DNA from: Proteiniclasticum sp043951855
Lineage (GTDB): Bacteria; Bacillota; Clostridia; Clostridiales; Clostridiaceae
NCBI RefSeq assembly: GCF_043951855.1
Contig: NZ_JBINJW010000013.1
Location: 6,461-70,460 of the forward strand
Reading direction: 5' to 3'
DNA length: 64,000 bases
How positions within the stretch are numbered: the first letter of the stretch is position 1; each line of letters starts with the position of its first letter. The position numbers and the translations under genes were made by a program. The notes under the pieces are model-generated. The model did no database searches. It was not told the origin of the DNA and was given only the letters and a program-made list of their open reading frames with translations. Shown here in pieces: positions 8,152-16,621 of this stretch.

Positions 8152-9063
8152 TTATTTTCGTTCCATTCGATGAAGTTTCATGAGAAATGCCTTGAATTCT
8201 TCATGAACAGGAGCTCTGAAAATCTTATAGCCTTTCTGAGGCGTTTCAAACCCCAGGGTTGCAGCATGAAGTAGCTGCCCTTTGACAGATTCCTTTTTGT
8301 GTCCGTAAACATAATCCCCAACCAGCGGATGATGCAGCGAAGCCATATGCACTCTGATCTGATGGGTTCTTCCTGTCTCAAGCCTGGCTCTGATCAGTGT
8401 GAAGCCCTCATATCTTCTGATGACATCATAATGAGTAACAGCTCTTTTCCCGTCCTCCACGATGGCCATCTTCATTCTGTCCTTTCTGGAACGCCCCAGT
8501 GGAGCGTCGATGGTTCCATGTTCTGTTTTCACATTTCCATGAACCAGGGCATAATACTCTCTTTTCATCGAATGGTCCTTCAGCTGAGCTGAAAGATAGC
8601 CATGCGCAAGATCATTCTTCGCCACAACCAGAATTCCCGTTGTGTCCTTGTCTATCCGATGGACGATGCCAGGCCTTAGAATTCCATTGATTCCGGAGAG
8701 ATCCTTGACATGGTACAGAAGTGCATTCACCAGAGTATCGTGGTAATTTCCCTGAGCCGGATGCACCACCATTCCCTTCGCCTTATTGACCACCACAAGA
8801 TCTTCGTCCTCATAAAGAATGTCTATGGGTATATCCTTGGCGCTCACTTCCAGTTCTTCCAGTTCTGGAAGCTCCAGCAGAATTCTTTCATCCTCCTGTA
8901 CCTTGTAGGATGATTTCCTGATTCTGTCTTCCACTGTAATGCATTCTTTCTCAATGAGCTTCTGTATGTAGGATCTTGAAAGATCCGGCAGTTTCTCACT
9001 GAGATACACATCCAGTCTTCTACCGGCTGATTCAGCTTCGACTATATACTGCAGTTCTTCCAC
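8152..9063 (-). CDS. rluD: RluA/RluD-family 23S rRNA pseudouridine synthase
   Basis: 303 residues. An N-terminal S4 RNA-binding domain (about 12-80, RRLDVYLSEKLPDLSRSYIQ) is followed by the catalytic domain with GIVHRIDKDTTGILVVAK, whose Asp is the conserved nucleophile, and RTHQIRVHMA. It converts uridines to pseudouridine in large-subunit rRNA. It follows lspA with a one-base gap, the same lspA-rluD pair found in Bacillus (lspA-ylyB). Target site (helix 69 or another) is uncertain. Confidence 0.92.
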   Translation of the reverse strand: MEELQYIVEAESAGRRLDVYLSEKLPDLSRSYIQKLIEKECITVEDRIRKSSYKVQEDERILLELPELEELEVSAKDIPIDILYEDEDLVVVNKAKGMVVHPAQGNYHDTLVNALLYHVKDLSGINGILRPGIVHRIDKDTTGILVVAKNDLAHGYLSAQLKDHSMKREYYALVHGNVKTEHGTIDAPLGRSRKDRMKMAIVEDGKRAVTHYDVIRRYEGFTLIRARLETGRTHQIRVHMASLHHPLVGDYVYGHKKESVKGQLLHAATLGFETPQKGYKIFRAPVHEEFKAFLMKLHRMERK

Positions 9064-9064
9064 G

Positions 9065-9511
9065 TTAATCCACTTCCTTCAGAATATAGATCACAAGAAG
9101 CCCTGTGCCGATGGTGATGCATATATCCGCCACATTGAATGAAGGGAAATAGTATACATCCTTCCAGTGCCAGGATATGAAATCCACCACAAACCCGAAT
9201 CTCACTCGGTCAATGAGATTACCCACTGCACCAGTGAGAATGAGACCAGTACTGACGGTGAGAAGCCAGGTCTTCTTCTTCGCCTTATAGTAGTTAAACA
9301 GAAGTATCCCCATGATGACTACGGTGACTGCAGCCAGAAGGTACGCTCTGCCCTGGAAGATGCCAAAGGCTGCCCCCCTGTTTTCAAGGTAGGAAAGGTC
9401 AAAGAATCCTTCTATGACTGTGATATCCTGCTTTCCTTTCAGTGTATCCACTGCCCAAATCTTTGTCACATAATCCAGAATCAGTCCTATAATGAAAATT
9501 ACGTAGATCAT
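9065..9511 (-). CDS. lspA: Lipoprotein signal peptidase (signal peptidase II)
   Basis: 148 residues from the ATG at 9511, which is preceded by GGAGG at 5 bases; an ATG four codons upstream lies before that SD and is less likely. Four membrane helices are apparent. The two catalytic aspartates are in AVGNLIDRVRFGFVVDF and FNVADICITIG, both conserved, and NRGAAFGIF is present. It cleaves prolipoproteins after lipid attachment at the Cys. Its start overlaps the end of aroF by 4 bases, an unusual upstream partner. Confidence 0.95.
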   Translation of the reverse strand: MIYVIFIIGLILDYVTKIWAVDTLKGKQDITVIEGFFDLSYLENRGAAFGIFQGRAYLLAAVTVVIMGILLFNYYKAKKKTWLLTVSTGLILTGAVGNLIDRVRFGFVVDFISWHWKDVYYFPSFNVADICITIGTGLLVIYILKEVD

Positions 9512-10302
9512 CTCAGCCTCCAAATTTCGCTTGTATTATGCATTATTTCCTTCAGTGTAATCATGTCGATGGTCTGCTGACTATCTGAACAGGCTTTGTC
9601 CGGTTCCACATGGGTTTCTATGAGCAGTCCGTCAGCGCCTGCCATGATGCCGGCTAGAGACATGGGTTTCACAAGATCCCGTACTCCCGTTCCATGACTG
9701 GGATCTACAAATACCGGTAATCTTGAATTCTTCTTCAGATAAGCAACCGAATTCAGATCCAGAGTGTTTCTTGTGGTGGTCTCAAAGGTTCTGATTCCTC
9801 TCTCACACAAAATCACCTGTTCATTTCCTGTATTCAGAATATACTCTGCCGCATTGACCCATTCATTGACCGTCGCGCTGAATCCTCTTTTCAGGATCAC
9901 AGGCTTTCCAAGTCTGCCCACTTCTTCAAGAAGCACATAGTTATACATGTTTCTTGATCCGATCTGAATGATGTCCACCACATCCATGGCTTTTTCTATG
10001 TCTCTCACATCAAGTATTTCCGTGGAAATCACCATCTGAAATTCTTTCTTGATGGCGCTGAGAATTTCAAGCCCTTCCTCTTTAAGGCCTTGGAAATCAT
10101 AAGGGGAAGTTCTGGGTTTGAACGCTCCACCTCTCAGCACATCCACGCCCAGATTCTTCAGATTCCCGGCGATTTTTCTCATGGTATCCATATCTTCCAC
10201 AGAACAGGGTCCCGCAAAAAATACAGGGTCTTCTGAGATGATTTTATGTCCGATTTCAATTTTCACTTTGCCTAGCGAAAGGTCCATTGTCTTTTGCATC
10301 AT
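9508..10302 (-). CDS. aroF: 3-deoxy-7-phosphoheptulonate synthase (DAHP synthase, type I-beta/KDO8PS-like)
   Basis: 264 residues, matching the short AroA-beta class without an N-terminal regulatory ACT or chorismate-mutase domain. Motifs: FAGPCSVED (metal-binding Cys), LRGGAFKPRTSPYDFQG, GSRNMYNY, KRGFSATVNEW and DPSHGTGVRDLV. It condenses PEP and erythrose-4-phosphate, the first step of the shikimate pathway. Lack of a regulatory domain suggests little allosteric feedback through this enzyme. It sits 3 bases after aroB, so the first two shikimate steps are co-expressed. Confidence 0.95.
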   Translation of the reverse strand: MMQKTMDLSLGKVKIEIGHKIISEDPVFFAGPCSVEDMDTMRKIAGNLKNLGVDVLRGGAFKPRTSPYDFQGLKEEGLEILSAIKKEFQMVISTEILDVRDIEKAMDVVDIIQIGSRNMYNYVLLEEVGRLGKPVILKRGFSATVNEWVNAAEYILNTGNEQVILCERGIRTFETTTRNTLDLNSVAYLKKNSRLPVFVDPSHGTGVRDLVKPMSLAGIMAGADGLLIETHVEPDKACSDSQQTIDMITLKEIMHNTSEIWRLR

Positions 10303-10305
10303 TTC

Positions 10306-11322
10306 CTACTCCAATATCACGGTCAGCGCCTCGAGAATTTCCGCCTCTTGGACCATGACCTTTATTTCAGGTTTCTCTAATTCGCTTAATAGCGTAAACC
10401 TCATATTTTCATCATTTTTCTTGTCTTTTCGGATGGCCTCCATGAGCTTTTCTTTATCTGCACTGATTTTTCTCCGAAGACCATATTTGTCCATAATCTT
10501 CATAGCCTTGATCCCTGTCTCCGGATTCAGTCCCAGCTTCATGGTGCTGAGATCTATCTCGGCAAGTATTCCCAGCGCTACCGCTTCTCCATGGGTGACA
10601 GCACCCTCCAGTACACTTTCAATGGCATGACCGACATTATGTCCGAAGTTCAGGATGTTGCGTATTCCCTGATCACTGTAATCCGCCTGCACCACTTCAC
10701 TTTTTATGAGCAGCCCGGAAAGGATATACTCCTTCATGGGCAGATGAAACAGATCCTTATCCGATGACAGAAGATCGTCCAGAATCAGCCGATTTCCGAT
10801 GAGACCGTATTTCAGAATCTCCCCCAGTCCACTTCTCAGTTCCCTTTCTTCCAGGGTTTTGAGGAATTCCAGACAGATGATGATTCTGTCCGGTTTTCTG
10901 AAAGCGCCTATGTAGTTTTTGATGCCTCTGAAATTCACACCGCATTTTCCTCCGACAGAACTGTCGCACATGGACAGTAACGTCGTAGGCACCATAACGA
11001 AGGGAATTCCTCTCTTGAAAGTGGCTGCAGCATATCCCGCCAGATCCCCTGTGATGCCTCCGCCGATGGCAATCAACGTCTGGCTGACATGATTCTCAAG
11101 AAGAAAATCATAGATTTTCTCCAGTTCCGAAAGATTCTTGTTTTTTTCCGATGCATCAAAGAGATACATCTTTTTTCCTTCTAAAAACGTCATGAGCCCT
11201 TCTGTCACCTGGAGCAGCTTTCTATCCACGACAAAAAGCGCATCTTCTGGCAATTTTTCAAAAGTGCGATTCAAACCATCCGTGAATTCTATTTTTTCAT
11301 TCCTAAACAGTTTTTCTTCCAT
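10306..11322 (-). CDS. aroB: 3-dehydroquinate synthase
   Basis: 338 residues. The NAD-binding loop IAIGGGITGDLAGYAAATFKRG and VPTTLLSMCDSSVGGK, metal-binding ENFGH-like NFGHNVGHAIE and HGEAVALGI are all present. It cyclises DAHP to 3-dehydroquinate. It starts the aroB-aroF-lspA-rluD operon, with an SD of GAAAGGAAAA. No other shikimate genes are nearby. Confidence 0.95.
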   Translation of the reverse strand: MEEKLFRNEKIEFTDGLNRTFEKLPEDALFVVDRKLLQVTEGLMTFLEGKKMYLFDASEKNKNLSELEKIYDFLLENHVSQTLIAIGGGITGDLAGYAAATFKRGIPFVMVPTTLLSMCDSSVGGKCGVNFRGIKNYIGAFRKPDRIIICLEFLKTLEERELRSGLGEILKYGLIGNRLILDDLLSSDKDLFHLPMKEYILSGLLIKSEVVQADYSDQGIRNILNFGHNVGHAIESVLEGAVTHGEAVALGILAEIDLSTMKLGLNPETGIKAMKIMDKYGLRRKISADKEKLMEAIRKDKKNDENMRFTLLSELEKPEIKVMVQEAEILEALTVILE

Positions 11323-11371
11323 AACATTTTCCTTTCAAAGGATATCTTATCACATGGAGTCTTCCTTCACA

Positions 11372-11400
11372 AGAAAAGAGACTTCGTTAAAAAGTCTCCC
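11372..11400 (-). terminator. Terminator after divIVA
   Basis: Minus-strand stem GAGACTT / AAGTCTC with a U-rich tail (TTTTCTT), 16 bases beyond the divIVA stop. It closes the long division cluster before aroB. Confidence 0.8.
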
Positions 11401-11415
11401 ACTGTAGGATTTCAA

Positions 11416-12009
11416 TCACCCTTTTATTTCCACTTCTTCCTCTGAAAAGCTGTCTTCGTCAAAAGCCCTCTTCTCCATGGATTCCTTCTGTTCAAATGCA
11501 CTTTCATGAGGAGTAAGACCTGCAACTTTCAAGGAGCCCGTTCCAAGTGTTCCCCTTTCGATTTCCTCTGATGCGGATGTGAAGGAACTCATCTGACTTT
11601 CCATGAAATTCAGCACTCTCATTTTGAAATTACTGAATTCCATTCTGTATTTTTCATATTCTCTCTTCAGATTTTCATTGTCCTTGTTGGTATTTTCAAT
11701 AATTGCCTGCGCTTTTGCCTGCGCATTTTCAATGATATGTTCCGCTTCCCTCTCCGCCTGGTTCTTTGTGGCATCTGCTGTATTCTGTGCCAGAACCAGA
11801 GTACTCTGGAGTGTTTTTTCAAGGCTTGCGTAATACTCGATCTTTTCACTGAATCCTTCTATCTTTTCCTTCAAACTTGCATTTTCACGATAGAGCGCTT
11901 CAAAATCTTCCACAATCTCATCCAGAAATTCGTCCACCTCATCTGTGCTGTAGCCTCTCATGGTTCTTTTGAAATCTTTATTGGTTATTTCTACTGGTGT
12001 GATCTTCAT
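11416..12009 (-). CDS. divIVA: Cell-division initiation protein DivIVA
   Basis: 197 residues. The N-terminal membrane-binding domain reads MKITPVEITNKDFKRTMRGY with DEVDEFLDEIVEDFE, and long heptad-repeat coiled coil runs from about residue 30 to 140. It recognises negative membrane curvature at poles and septa and recruits partners. It is the last gene of the division cluster, after ylmH, the standard order sepF-ylmH-divIVA (ylmG is absent here). Confidence 0.96.
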   Translation of the reverse strand: MKITPVEITNKDFKRTMRGYSTDEVDEFLDEIVEDFEALYRENASLKEKIEGFSEKIEYYASLEKTLQSTLVLAQNTADATKNQAEREAEHIIENAQAKAQAIIENTNKDNENLKREYEKYRMEFSNFKMRVLNFMESQMSSFTSASEEIERGTLGTGSLKVAGLTPHESAFEQKESMEKRAFDEDSFSEEEVEIKG

Positions 12010-12033
12010 GTGTTACCTCCTCCATACTGAAAA

Positions 12034-12792
12034 TTACTCGAATTTATAAAATGCGACCCTTAAGTTCCCTTTTTGAGTCGTTCCAATGATTTCTCCTATT
12101 TTGAACTTTCCTTTTCTTCTGATCGTCAGAGTATCTCCCTCATTTATTTCCTTAGCCTTATCTCTTGCTTCATTGTAATTCAAGAGTACGAGCCCTTTCT
12201 GAATCATCTCCAGCGATTTTGTGCGGGAAGTTCTAGCAAGCTCAGCTACAACCACATCAAGTCTCAGGGAAGCGATGACCGCCTCTCTTTTCACCAGATT
12301 AGGCTTAAGAAACAACACCTTCTCCTCATACTCATGCAGCGTCAGCTTCACACTGCACCTGCCGATCTGATTGAGATTATTCAGTATGAAGTCTGCCATC
12401 TCCTTGAAAATCACCAGATAGGCCTTATCATCTTTCAGAAAAATATCTCCGAATTTTTCTCGCAAGATGCCTAAACTCATGATCGCACCAAGATAATCTC
12501 GGTGAGCGAGCTCCATCTGATGATCAAGATTTTCAATTTCCATGATGGCCAGCGGATTTCCCCCTCTGACCCCGGAAGCGAAAATTCTTCTCTCAAAGAA
12601 ATCTTCTCCCATGACGTGAATATCCCTGTATTCTTTCATATTCAGAATTCTGTTCCAGACACCAGGTGTATAGAATTCATCTGTATGATAAAAGAAGTTG
12701 AAGCTCTTTGCTCTTTCCAAAGACTCAAAGAGCTTCGCCATTCTATAGGGATCTTCTTCCGAAAAAGTTTTGATGAATCCCTTTTTATCCAT
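12034..12792 (-). CDS. ylmH: S4-domain RNA-binding protein YlmH
   Basis: 252 residues. The N-terminal YlmH domain contains FASGVRGGNPLAIMEI and HRDYLGAIMSLGI; the C-terminal S4 domain (about 178-240) contains RLDVVVAELARTSRTKSLEMI. In Bacillus, YlmH acts in ribosome quality control (RqcH-independent tRNA handling on 50S) as well as being linked to division genes by position. It overlaps the sepF stop by one base. Confidence 0.93.
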   Translation of the reverse strand: MDKKGFIKTFSEEDPYRMAKLFESLERAKSFNFFYHTDEFYTPGVWNRILNMKEYRDIHVMGEDFFERRIFASGVRGGNPLAIMEIENLDHQMELAHRDYLGAIMSLGILREKFGDIFLKDDKAYLVIFKEMADFILNNLNQIGRCSVKLTLHEYEEKVLFLKPNLVKREAVIASLRLDVVVAELARTSRTKSLEMIQKGLVLLNYNEARDKAKEINEGDTLTIRRKGKFKIGEIIGTTQKGNLRVAFYKFE

Positions 12793-13253
12793 TATTTCCA
12801 GTTCAGAAACCCTTTGATAGAGCTTTCTTCCTTCTGATCCCTCGTTACTTCAACCATAGATGGAGATAGAACATACACGCCGTTTTCCACTTCCTGCAGA
12901 TCACCTGACAAAGCGTAGGTTGCACCGGCGATGAAATCCAGAAGTCTCTGAGCCGTCCTAGGCTCAAGACTTGATGTATTGACCACTACGATCATATTCG
13001 CCTTCAGGCTCTCGCAGATCTGTGGAGCTTCGTCGAACGTATTGGGTTTGATGATATTGATCTTTGTATTATTCCCATGAAGATTCACCACTTTATTGGG
13101 CTCCTTCGCTTCTCTTCTTCTGTTCAGAATCGAGTAATTTTCCTTAGGCTCAGCGATCTCTTCCTCTTCCAGTTCTTCTAATTCATAATCGTCATACATT
13201 TCTTCGTCCTCAAATCCCATCATGTTTTTGAATGAAGTCATAATTTTACCCAT
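12792..13253 (-). CDS. sepF: Cell-division protein SepF
   Basis: 153 residues. The N-terminus has an amphipathic membrane-binding helix (IMTSFKNMMGF) and an acidic linker rich in Glu and Asp. The C-terminal SepF core has KVVNLHGNNTKINIIKP, then NMIVVVNTSSLEPRTAQRLLDFIAG. It polymerises into rings and anchors FtsZ to the membrane. Notably ftsZ itself is not in this cluster. SD AAGGAGGAAAAG precedes the ATG. Confidence 0.95.
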   Translation of the reverse strand: MGKIMTSFKNMMGFEDEEMYDDYELEELEEEEIAEPKENYSILNRRREAKEPNKVVNLHGNNTKINIIKPNTFDEAPQICESLKANMIVVVNTSSLEPRTAQRLLDFIAGATYALSGDLQEVENGVYVLSPSMVEVTRDQKEESSIKGFLNWK

Positions 13254-13274
13254 GATCTTTTCCTCCTTATAAAT

Positions 13275-13952
13275 CTAATAATTTCTTGATCCGAATATCC
13301 CGGTACCGACTCGCACCATGGTGGATCCTTCCAGCATGGCTGCCTCATAATCCGAAGACATGCCCATACTGAGGATCTCCATTGTGAAACGCTCACTTTC
13401 ATTCTTCTTCAGGTCTGTGAACACCTCCTTCATTTTTCTGAAATAATATCTGTTTTCTTCAAGGCTCCCCTGGGGAATTATAGCCATCAGCCCTCTGACA
13501 TGGATTCTATCAAGATTTCTCAGAAGTTCCAGAAATTCAGGCAGATCCTTCAGCAGGATTCCTGCTTTCTGCTCTTCTTCTCCAATATTGACTTCTATCA
13601 GCGTATCCACCATGAGATTCATTTTTTCAGCTCTCTTATTGATTTCCACAGCCAGAGACTCTCGATCCAGAGACTGAATAAGATGAGTCTTCCCTAGCAC
13701 TTTTCTGACTTTATTGGTCTGAAGGTGTCCGATGAGATGCCAGCGGATATCCTTCGGGAGCACATCATATTTTGCTTCTATTTCCTGTACTTTATTCTCT
13801 CCGAAATCTCTTATGCCCATTGCATAAGCTTCCATGATTTCTTCTGGAGATTTTGTTTTTGAAACCGCGATTAGTGTAACACCTTCTAAAAGAGTTTCCT
13901 TCACCCGGGCGATATTTTCTCTGATCCTGCTCAAAAAGTCACAACCTTTCAC
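13275..13952 (-). CDS. ylmE: YggS-family PLP-binding protein (YlmE)
   Basis: 225 residues if the GTG at 13952 is used; a TTG seven codons in (near 13934) is the alternative and would remove the overlap with the upstream DUF881 gene. The PLP lysine is in LIAVSKTKSPEEI and the phosphate-binding motif near the C-terminus is MGMSSDYEAAMLEGSTMVRVG. It has an alanine-racemase-like barrel without racemase activity and works in PLP and amino-acid homeostasis. Confidence 0.93.
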   Translation of the reverse strand: MKGCDFLSRIRENIARVKETLLEGVTLIAVSKTKSPEEIMEAYAMGIRDFGENKVQEIEAKYDVLPKDIRWHLIGHLQTNKVRKVLGKTHLIQSLDRESLAVEINKRAEKMNLMVDTLIEVNIGEEEQKAGILLKDLPEFLELLRNLDRIHVRGLMAIIPQGSLEENRYYFRKMKEVFTDLKKNESERFTMEILSMGMSSDYEAAMLEGSTMVRVGTGIFGSRNY

Positions 13953-14671
13953 TCTGCTTCCTGAAGATACTTCGGTATGATAGGCGGCACCGAACCTTCA
14001 AGAACAATTATCGGCATTTTTTCAAGATTCACCTGAATGCCTCTGTTTTTCATAATTCTCAACTGATTGAATTCCGTTTCTGTATAGGCTTCCAGAAGAC
14101 CCTTGTCCCCGATGGCTTTCACCACGAAAGGTGAGGGCAGTTTCTGACCGTTGATGGAAATGAATGCCCAGCTGCAGTAGACCTCAGATGTTTCAGTCAC
14201 TCTCTGGCCATTTATGGAGATGGCTTCTGCTCCATTGAGCTTCAGCTCGTTGATAAGCTTCAGCATATCTTCATTATGAATGATTCTCAGCCAGCTGTCT
14301 ATGGAGCCTTCCTGCTCTCCTTCTTTCGGAATCCCATCCTCCAGTGAAATGATGAGCCCCGCTCCTCTCACATCCTTATACCCTAATAACTTTTCATTTC
14401 GGCTGTATTCCTCTGTGAGGTCTTCCATCACATGAAAGGAATCCGTGCTTTCCTTCTCATATTCATGAAGCTTCGTCAGTATTTTTTCTTCTGTTTTCTT
14501 CAGTGCGTTAATCTCATTTTTCAATCTGCCGCTGTATTCCATAGCATCCTTATACTCGCTCTGTATCAGTATCACATCCACCTGCCCTGTTGCAAGCTGT
14601 ACACCGGTAGCGATTCCGATTCCGATGATCACTGAGCCAAATAACGTCAGCATCTTACTCAAACGCATCAT
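13949..14671 (-). CDS. DUF881 family membrane-anchored protein (second copy)
   Basis: 240 residues. One N-terminal membrane helix (about 8-28) is followed by a coiled coil (about 35-85) and a DUF881 domain with KDVRGAGLIISLEDG, LKLNGAEAISINGQRV and VVKAIGDKGLL. Function is unknown; DUF881 proteins lie with sbp and divIB in many Firmicutes and are assumed to act outside the membrane in division. A related copy lies on the other side of sbp (15018-15737). It overlaps sbp by 17 bases. Confidence 0.85.
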   Translation of the reverse strand: MMRLSKMLTLFGSVIIGIGIATGVQLATGQVDVILIQSEYKDAMEYSGRLKNEINALKKTEEKILTKLHEYEKESTDSFHVMEDLTEEYSRNEKLLGYKDVRGAGLIISLEDGIPKEGEQEGSIDSWLRIIHNEDMLKLINELKLNGAEAISINGQRVTETSEVYCSWAFISINGQKLPSPFVVKAIGDKGLLEAYTETEFNQLRIMKNRGIQVNLEKMPIIVLEGSVPPIIPKYLQEAE

Positions 14672-15014
14672 TTCTCTTTCCCCTATAGTACTTATCTATG
14701 AGCAGTCTTCGGATTACTGCAAAGTTATTGAAGATTCTTCCTCCGAACACAACCACTGCCGCCAGATACATGGGAAGACCCAGTTTGTCTCCTAGGAATG
14801 TCAGCGCTACAGCTATGATGGCATTTCCGAAGAATCCGGAAATGAACACGATATTATCGAATGTCTTTCCAAGATAAGCTTTCAGTGCCCCGAGCACAGA
14901 GTCAAGACAGGTCAGTATGGCTATGGTGAGGTAAGTGGTATACGCATCGGGAATCTTCACATCCAGAAAAAGCCCAAGCAGGATACCAACCAATAGTCCG
15001 ACTATTACAATCAT
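14655..15014 (-). CDS. sbp: Small basic family protein (DUF1290, Sbp)
   Basis: 119 residues with about four hydrophobic segments and the family signature IAILTCLDSVLGALKAYLGK. Function is unknown, but it is conserved between divIB and ftsA/ftsZ in Firmicutes and is assumed to be a membrane partner of the division machinery. Here it is flanked by two DUF881 genes, as in many Clostridia. Confidence 0.88.
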   Translation of the reverse strand: MIVIVGLLVGILLGLFLDVKIPDAYTTYLTIAILTCLDSVLGALKAYLGKTFDNIVFISGFFGNAIIAVALTFLGDKLGLPMYLAAVVVFGGRIFNNFAVIRRLLIDKYYRGKRNDAFE

Positions 15015-15017
15015 CTT

Positions 15018-15737
15018 CTACTTTGCCTCCTCTATGAACGATGCTGAAAAAGGTTTCTCATATTTGTTGATGACCAGCTCATCCACCGGCTGAAAGCGTA
15101 TGTCATAAAACTCCAGGGCATTGTAGGACATCGCACCCTGAAATGCAACGGCGCTGTTCAGTTTCTCCTTGTCCCCGATGGCTTTGATGACGATCTCTTC
15201 TCTAGGAGAAACTTTTTCATCATTTATGAGTATATAGCTGTTGTTGGAACTGGATTTTATTCCGGTCTGTATGGCGATTCTCTTGTCATTGATGCTGATG
15301 GCTTCAGCTCCGGCGAATTTCAGTTCATTGATGATATAGACCAGTTCCAGATCCGTGAGATAGGTGAATGTCTGCGGGTTCAGAAGCGGATCAGTGGGTT
15401 TCAGGCTAAGGGTAAGTCCCGGTCCTTTAACATCCACCAGCCCTAAAAGCAGCCTCGACTGGTCCAGCTCCGTTTTCAGAAGCTGATTGGCTTCATTGGA
15501 GGAGGATGCTGCAAGCTCGTAGCTTTTCAGATCTTCCGTCAGTTTATTGTTGCTGTCAACCAGTGCGGCTTTCTCTTCCTTCAGCATTTCAATTTCATGG
15601 AACAGATCTTCTGTTTCCTGAACTGTAAGTTTTTTCACCGGATCCTGCAGCTGCTTATACTGGTAGGTCATAAGGAACCCCAGTAGTACGAAAACCAGTG
15701 CCAGAACCCATTGCATATTTCTGTTTGTCTTTTTCAT
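15018..15737 (-). CDS. DUF881 family membrane-anchored protein (first copy)
   Basis: 239 residues. It has an N-terminal membrane helix (about 9-25), a coiled coil (about 38-90), then a DUF881 domain with VDVKGPGLTLSLKP, LKFAGAEAISINDKRI and IVIKAIGDKEKL. It shares the domain order of the copy at 13949-14671 but the two sequences have diverged clearly. It lies between divIB and sbp. Confidence 0.85.
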   Translation of the reverse strand: MKKTNRNMQWVLALVFVLLGFLMTYQYKQLQDPVKKLTVQETEDLFHEIEMLKEEKAALVDSNNKLTEDLKSYELAASSSNEANQLLKTELDQSRLLLGLVDVKGPGLTLSLKPTDPLLNPQTFTYLTDLELVYIINELKFAGAEAISINDKRIAIQTGIKSSSNNSYILINDEKVSPREEIVIKAIGDKEKLNSAVAFQGAMSYNALEFYDIRFQPVDELVINKYEKPFSASFIEEAK

Positions 15738-15751
15738 TCTTATCCTTCTTC

Positions 15752-16576
15752 TTAACCATCACCATTTTCTGGTGCTTCTTCATTCAGTTCATCGTCTTCT
15801 GTCGGTTCTATCACTTTCGTCTCATCGAAAACCACCGGCTTCTCCACATAGGATAAATCAACGTATCCCTTTACCCCGTGCAGGTTCCCATCAGAAATGA
15901 TATTGATTGCCGTGTTCAGCTTCTCTTTGAGTGAATCCGGATAACCCAGTCTTACTTCAAGATCCTTGAAGTAGGTTCTGATGTTTGTCATGTCTCGCAG
16001 ATCAAGTTCCGTAAAACGTATATCACTTATGTTTCTTTCCTGGAGATATCTGAATTCCTCCAGGATCTTCACTTTTTCCGGATAAGCCTCATAGATATTT
16101 TCGCCAAGCTCTGGAAGCGTTATTTCATCCGTAAGGGTCACTCCATCCACCGCATTGGCTCCGATTTCAAGTAGCACGCCTTCTCTTGTTGCCAGACTGA
16201 TGACGCCATCTTTATAATAATTCACTTCCGCCTTCTTTTCCTCAATTGTAATCTCGATGGTGGAAGGGAATATCCGTTTCATCTTCATATGCCTGAAATA
16301 CGGCTGTTTTCTGAAAAAACCCTCTGTTTCATGCATGCTGAGCAGAAGTATGTTTTCTCCGAGAAGCTTATCTGTTTCACGCTCAATCAATGGAGATGGA
16401 ATCTTATCATTTCCTGTTACAGATACAGATTGAATATCGAAAAATGGAGCATGGGTCACTGCTATGCCCGCTGAGATCATTATGAGGAAGAGAAGAAAGA
16501 GCATCACCCTTCTTCTTCTTTTCTTTTTTTTCTTTCTGATCCGATCTTGAACTTCTTTCAAGCTCATTTTATTCAC
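15752..16576 (-). CDS. divIB: Cell-division protein FtsQ/DivIB
   Basis: 274 residues. A very basic cytoplasmic start (RIRKKKKKRRRR) is followed by one membrane helix (about 24-42). The POTRA domain begins FFDIQSVSVTGNDKIPSPLIE, followed by the beta domain and an acidic tail. It scaffolds FtsL and FtsB/DivIC at the septum. It lies between ftsW and a DUF881 gene; murG and murB, often found here, are absent. Confidence 0.92.
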   Translation of the reverse strand: MNKMSLKEVQDRIRKKKKKRRRRVMLFLLFLIMISAGIAVTHAPFFDIQSVSVTGNDKIPSPLIERETDKLLGENILLLSMHETEGFFRKQPYFRHMKMKRIFPSTIEITIEEKKAEVNYYKDGVISLATREGVLLEIGANAVDGVTLTDEITLPELGENIYEAYPEKVKILEEFRYLQERNISDIRFTELDLRDMTNIRTYFKDLEVRLGYPDSLKEKLNTAINIISDGNLHGVKGYVDLSYVEKPVVFDETKVIEPTEDDELNEEAPENGDG

Positions 16577-16621
16577 GTCCTCTAATCATCACGATCTTCT
16601 GTTTCAGTCGTTTCCAATTTC

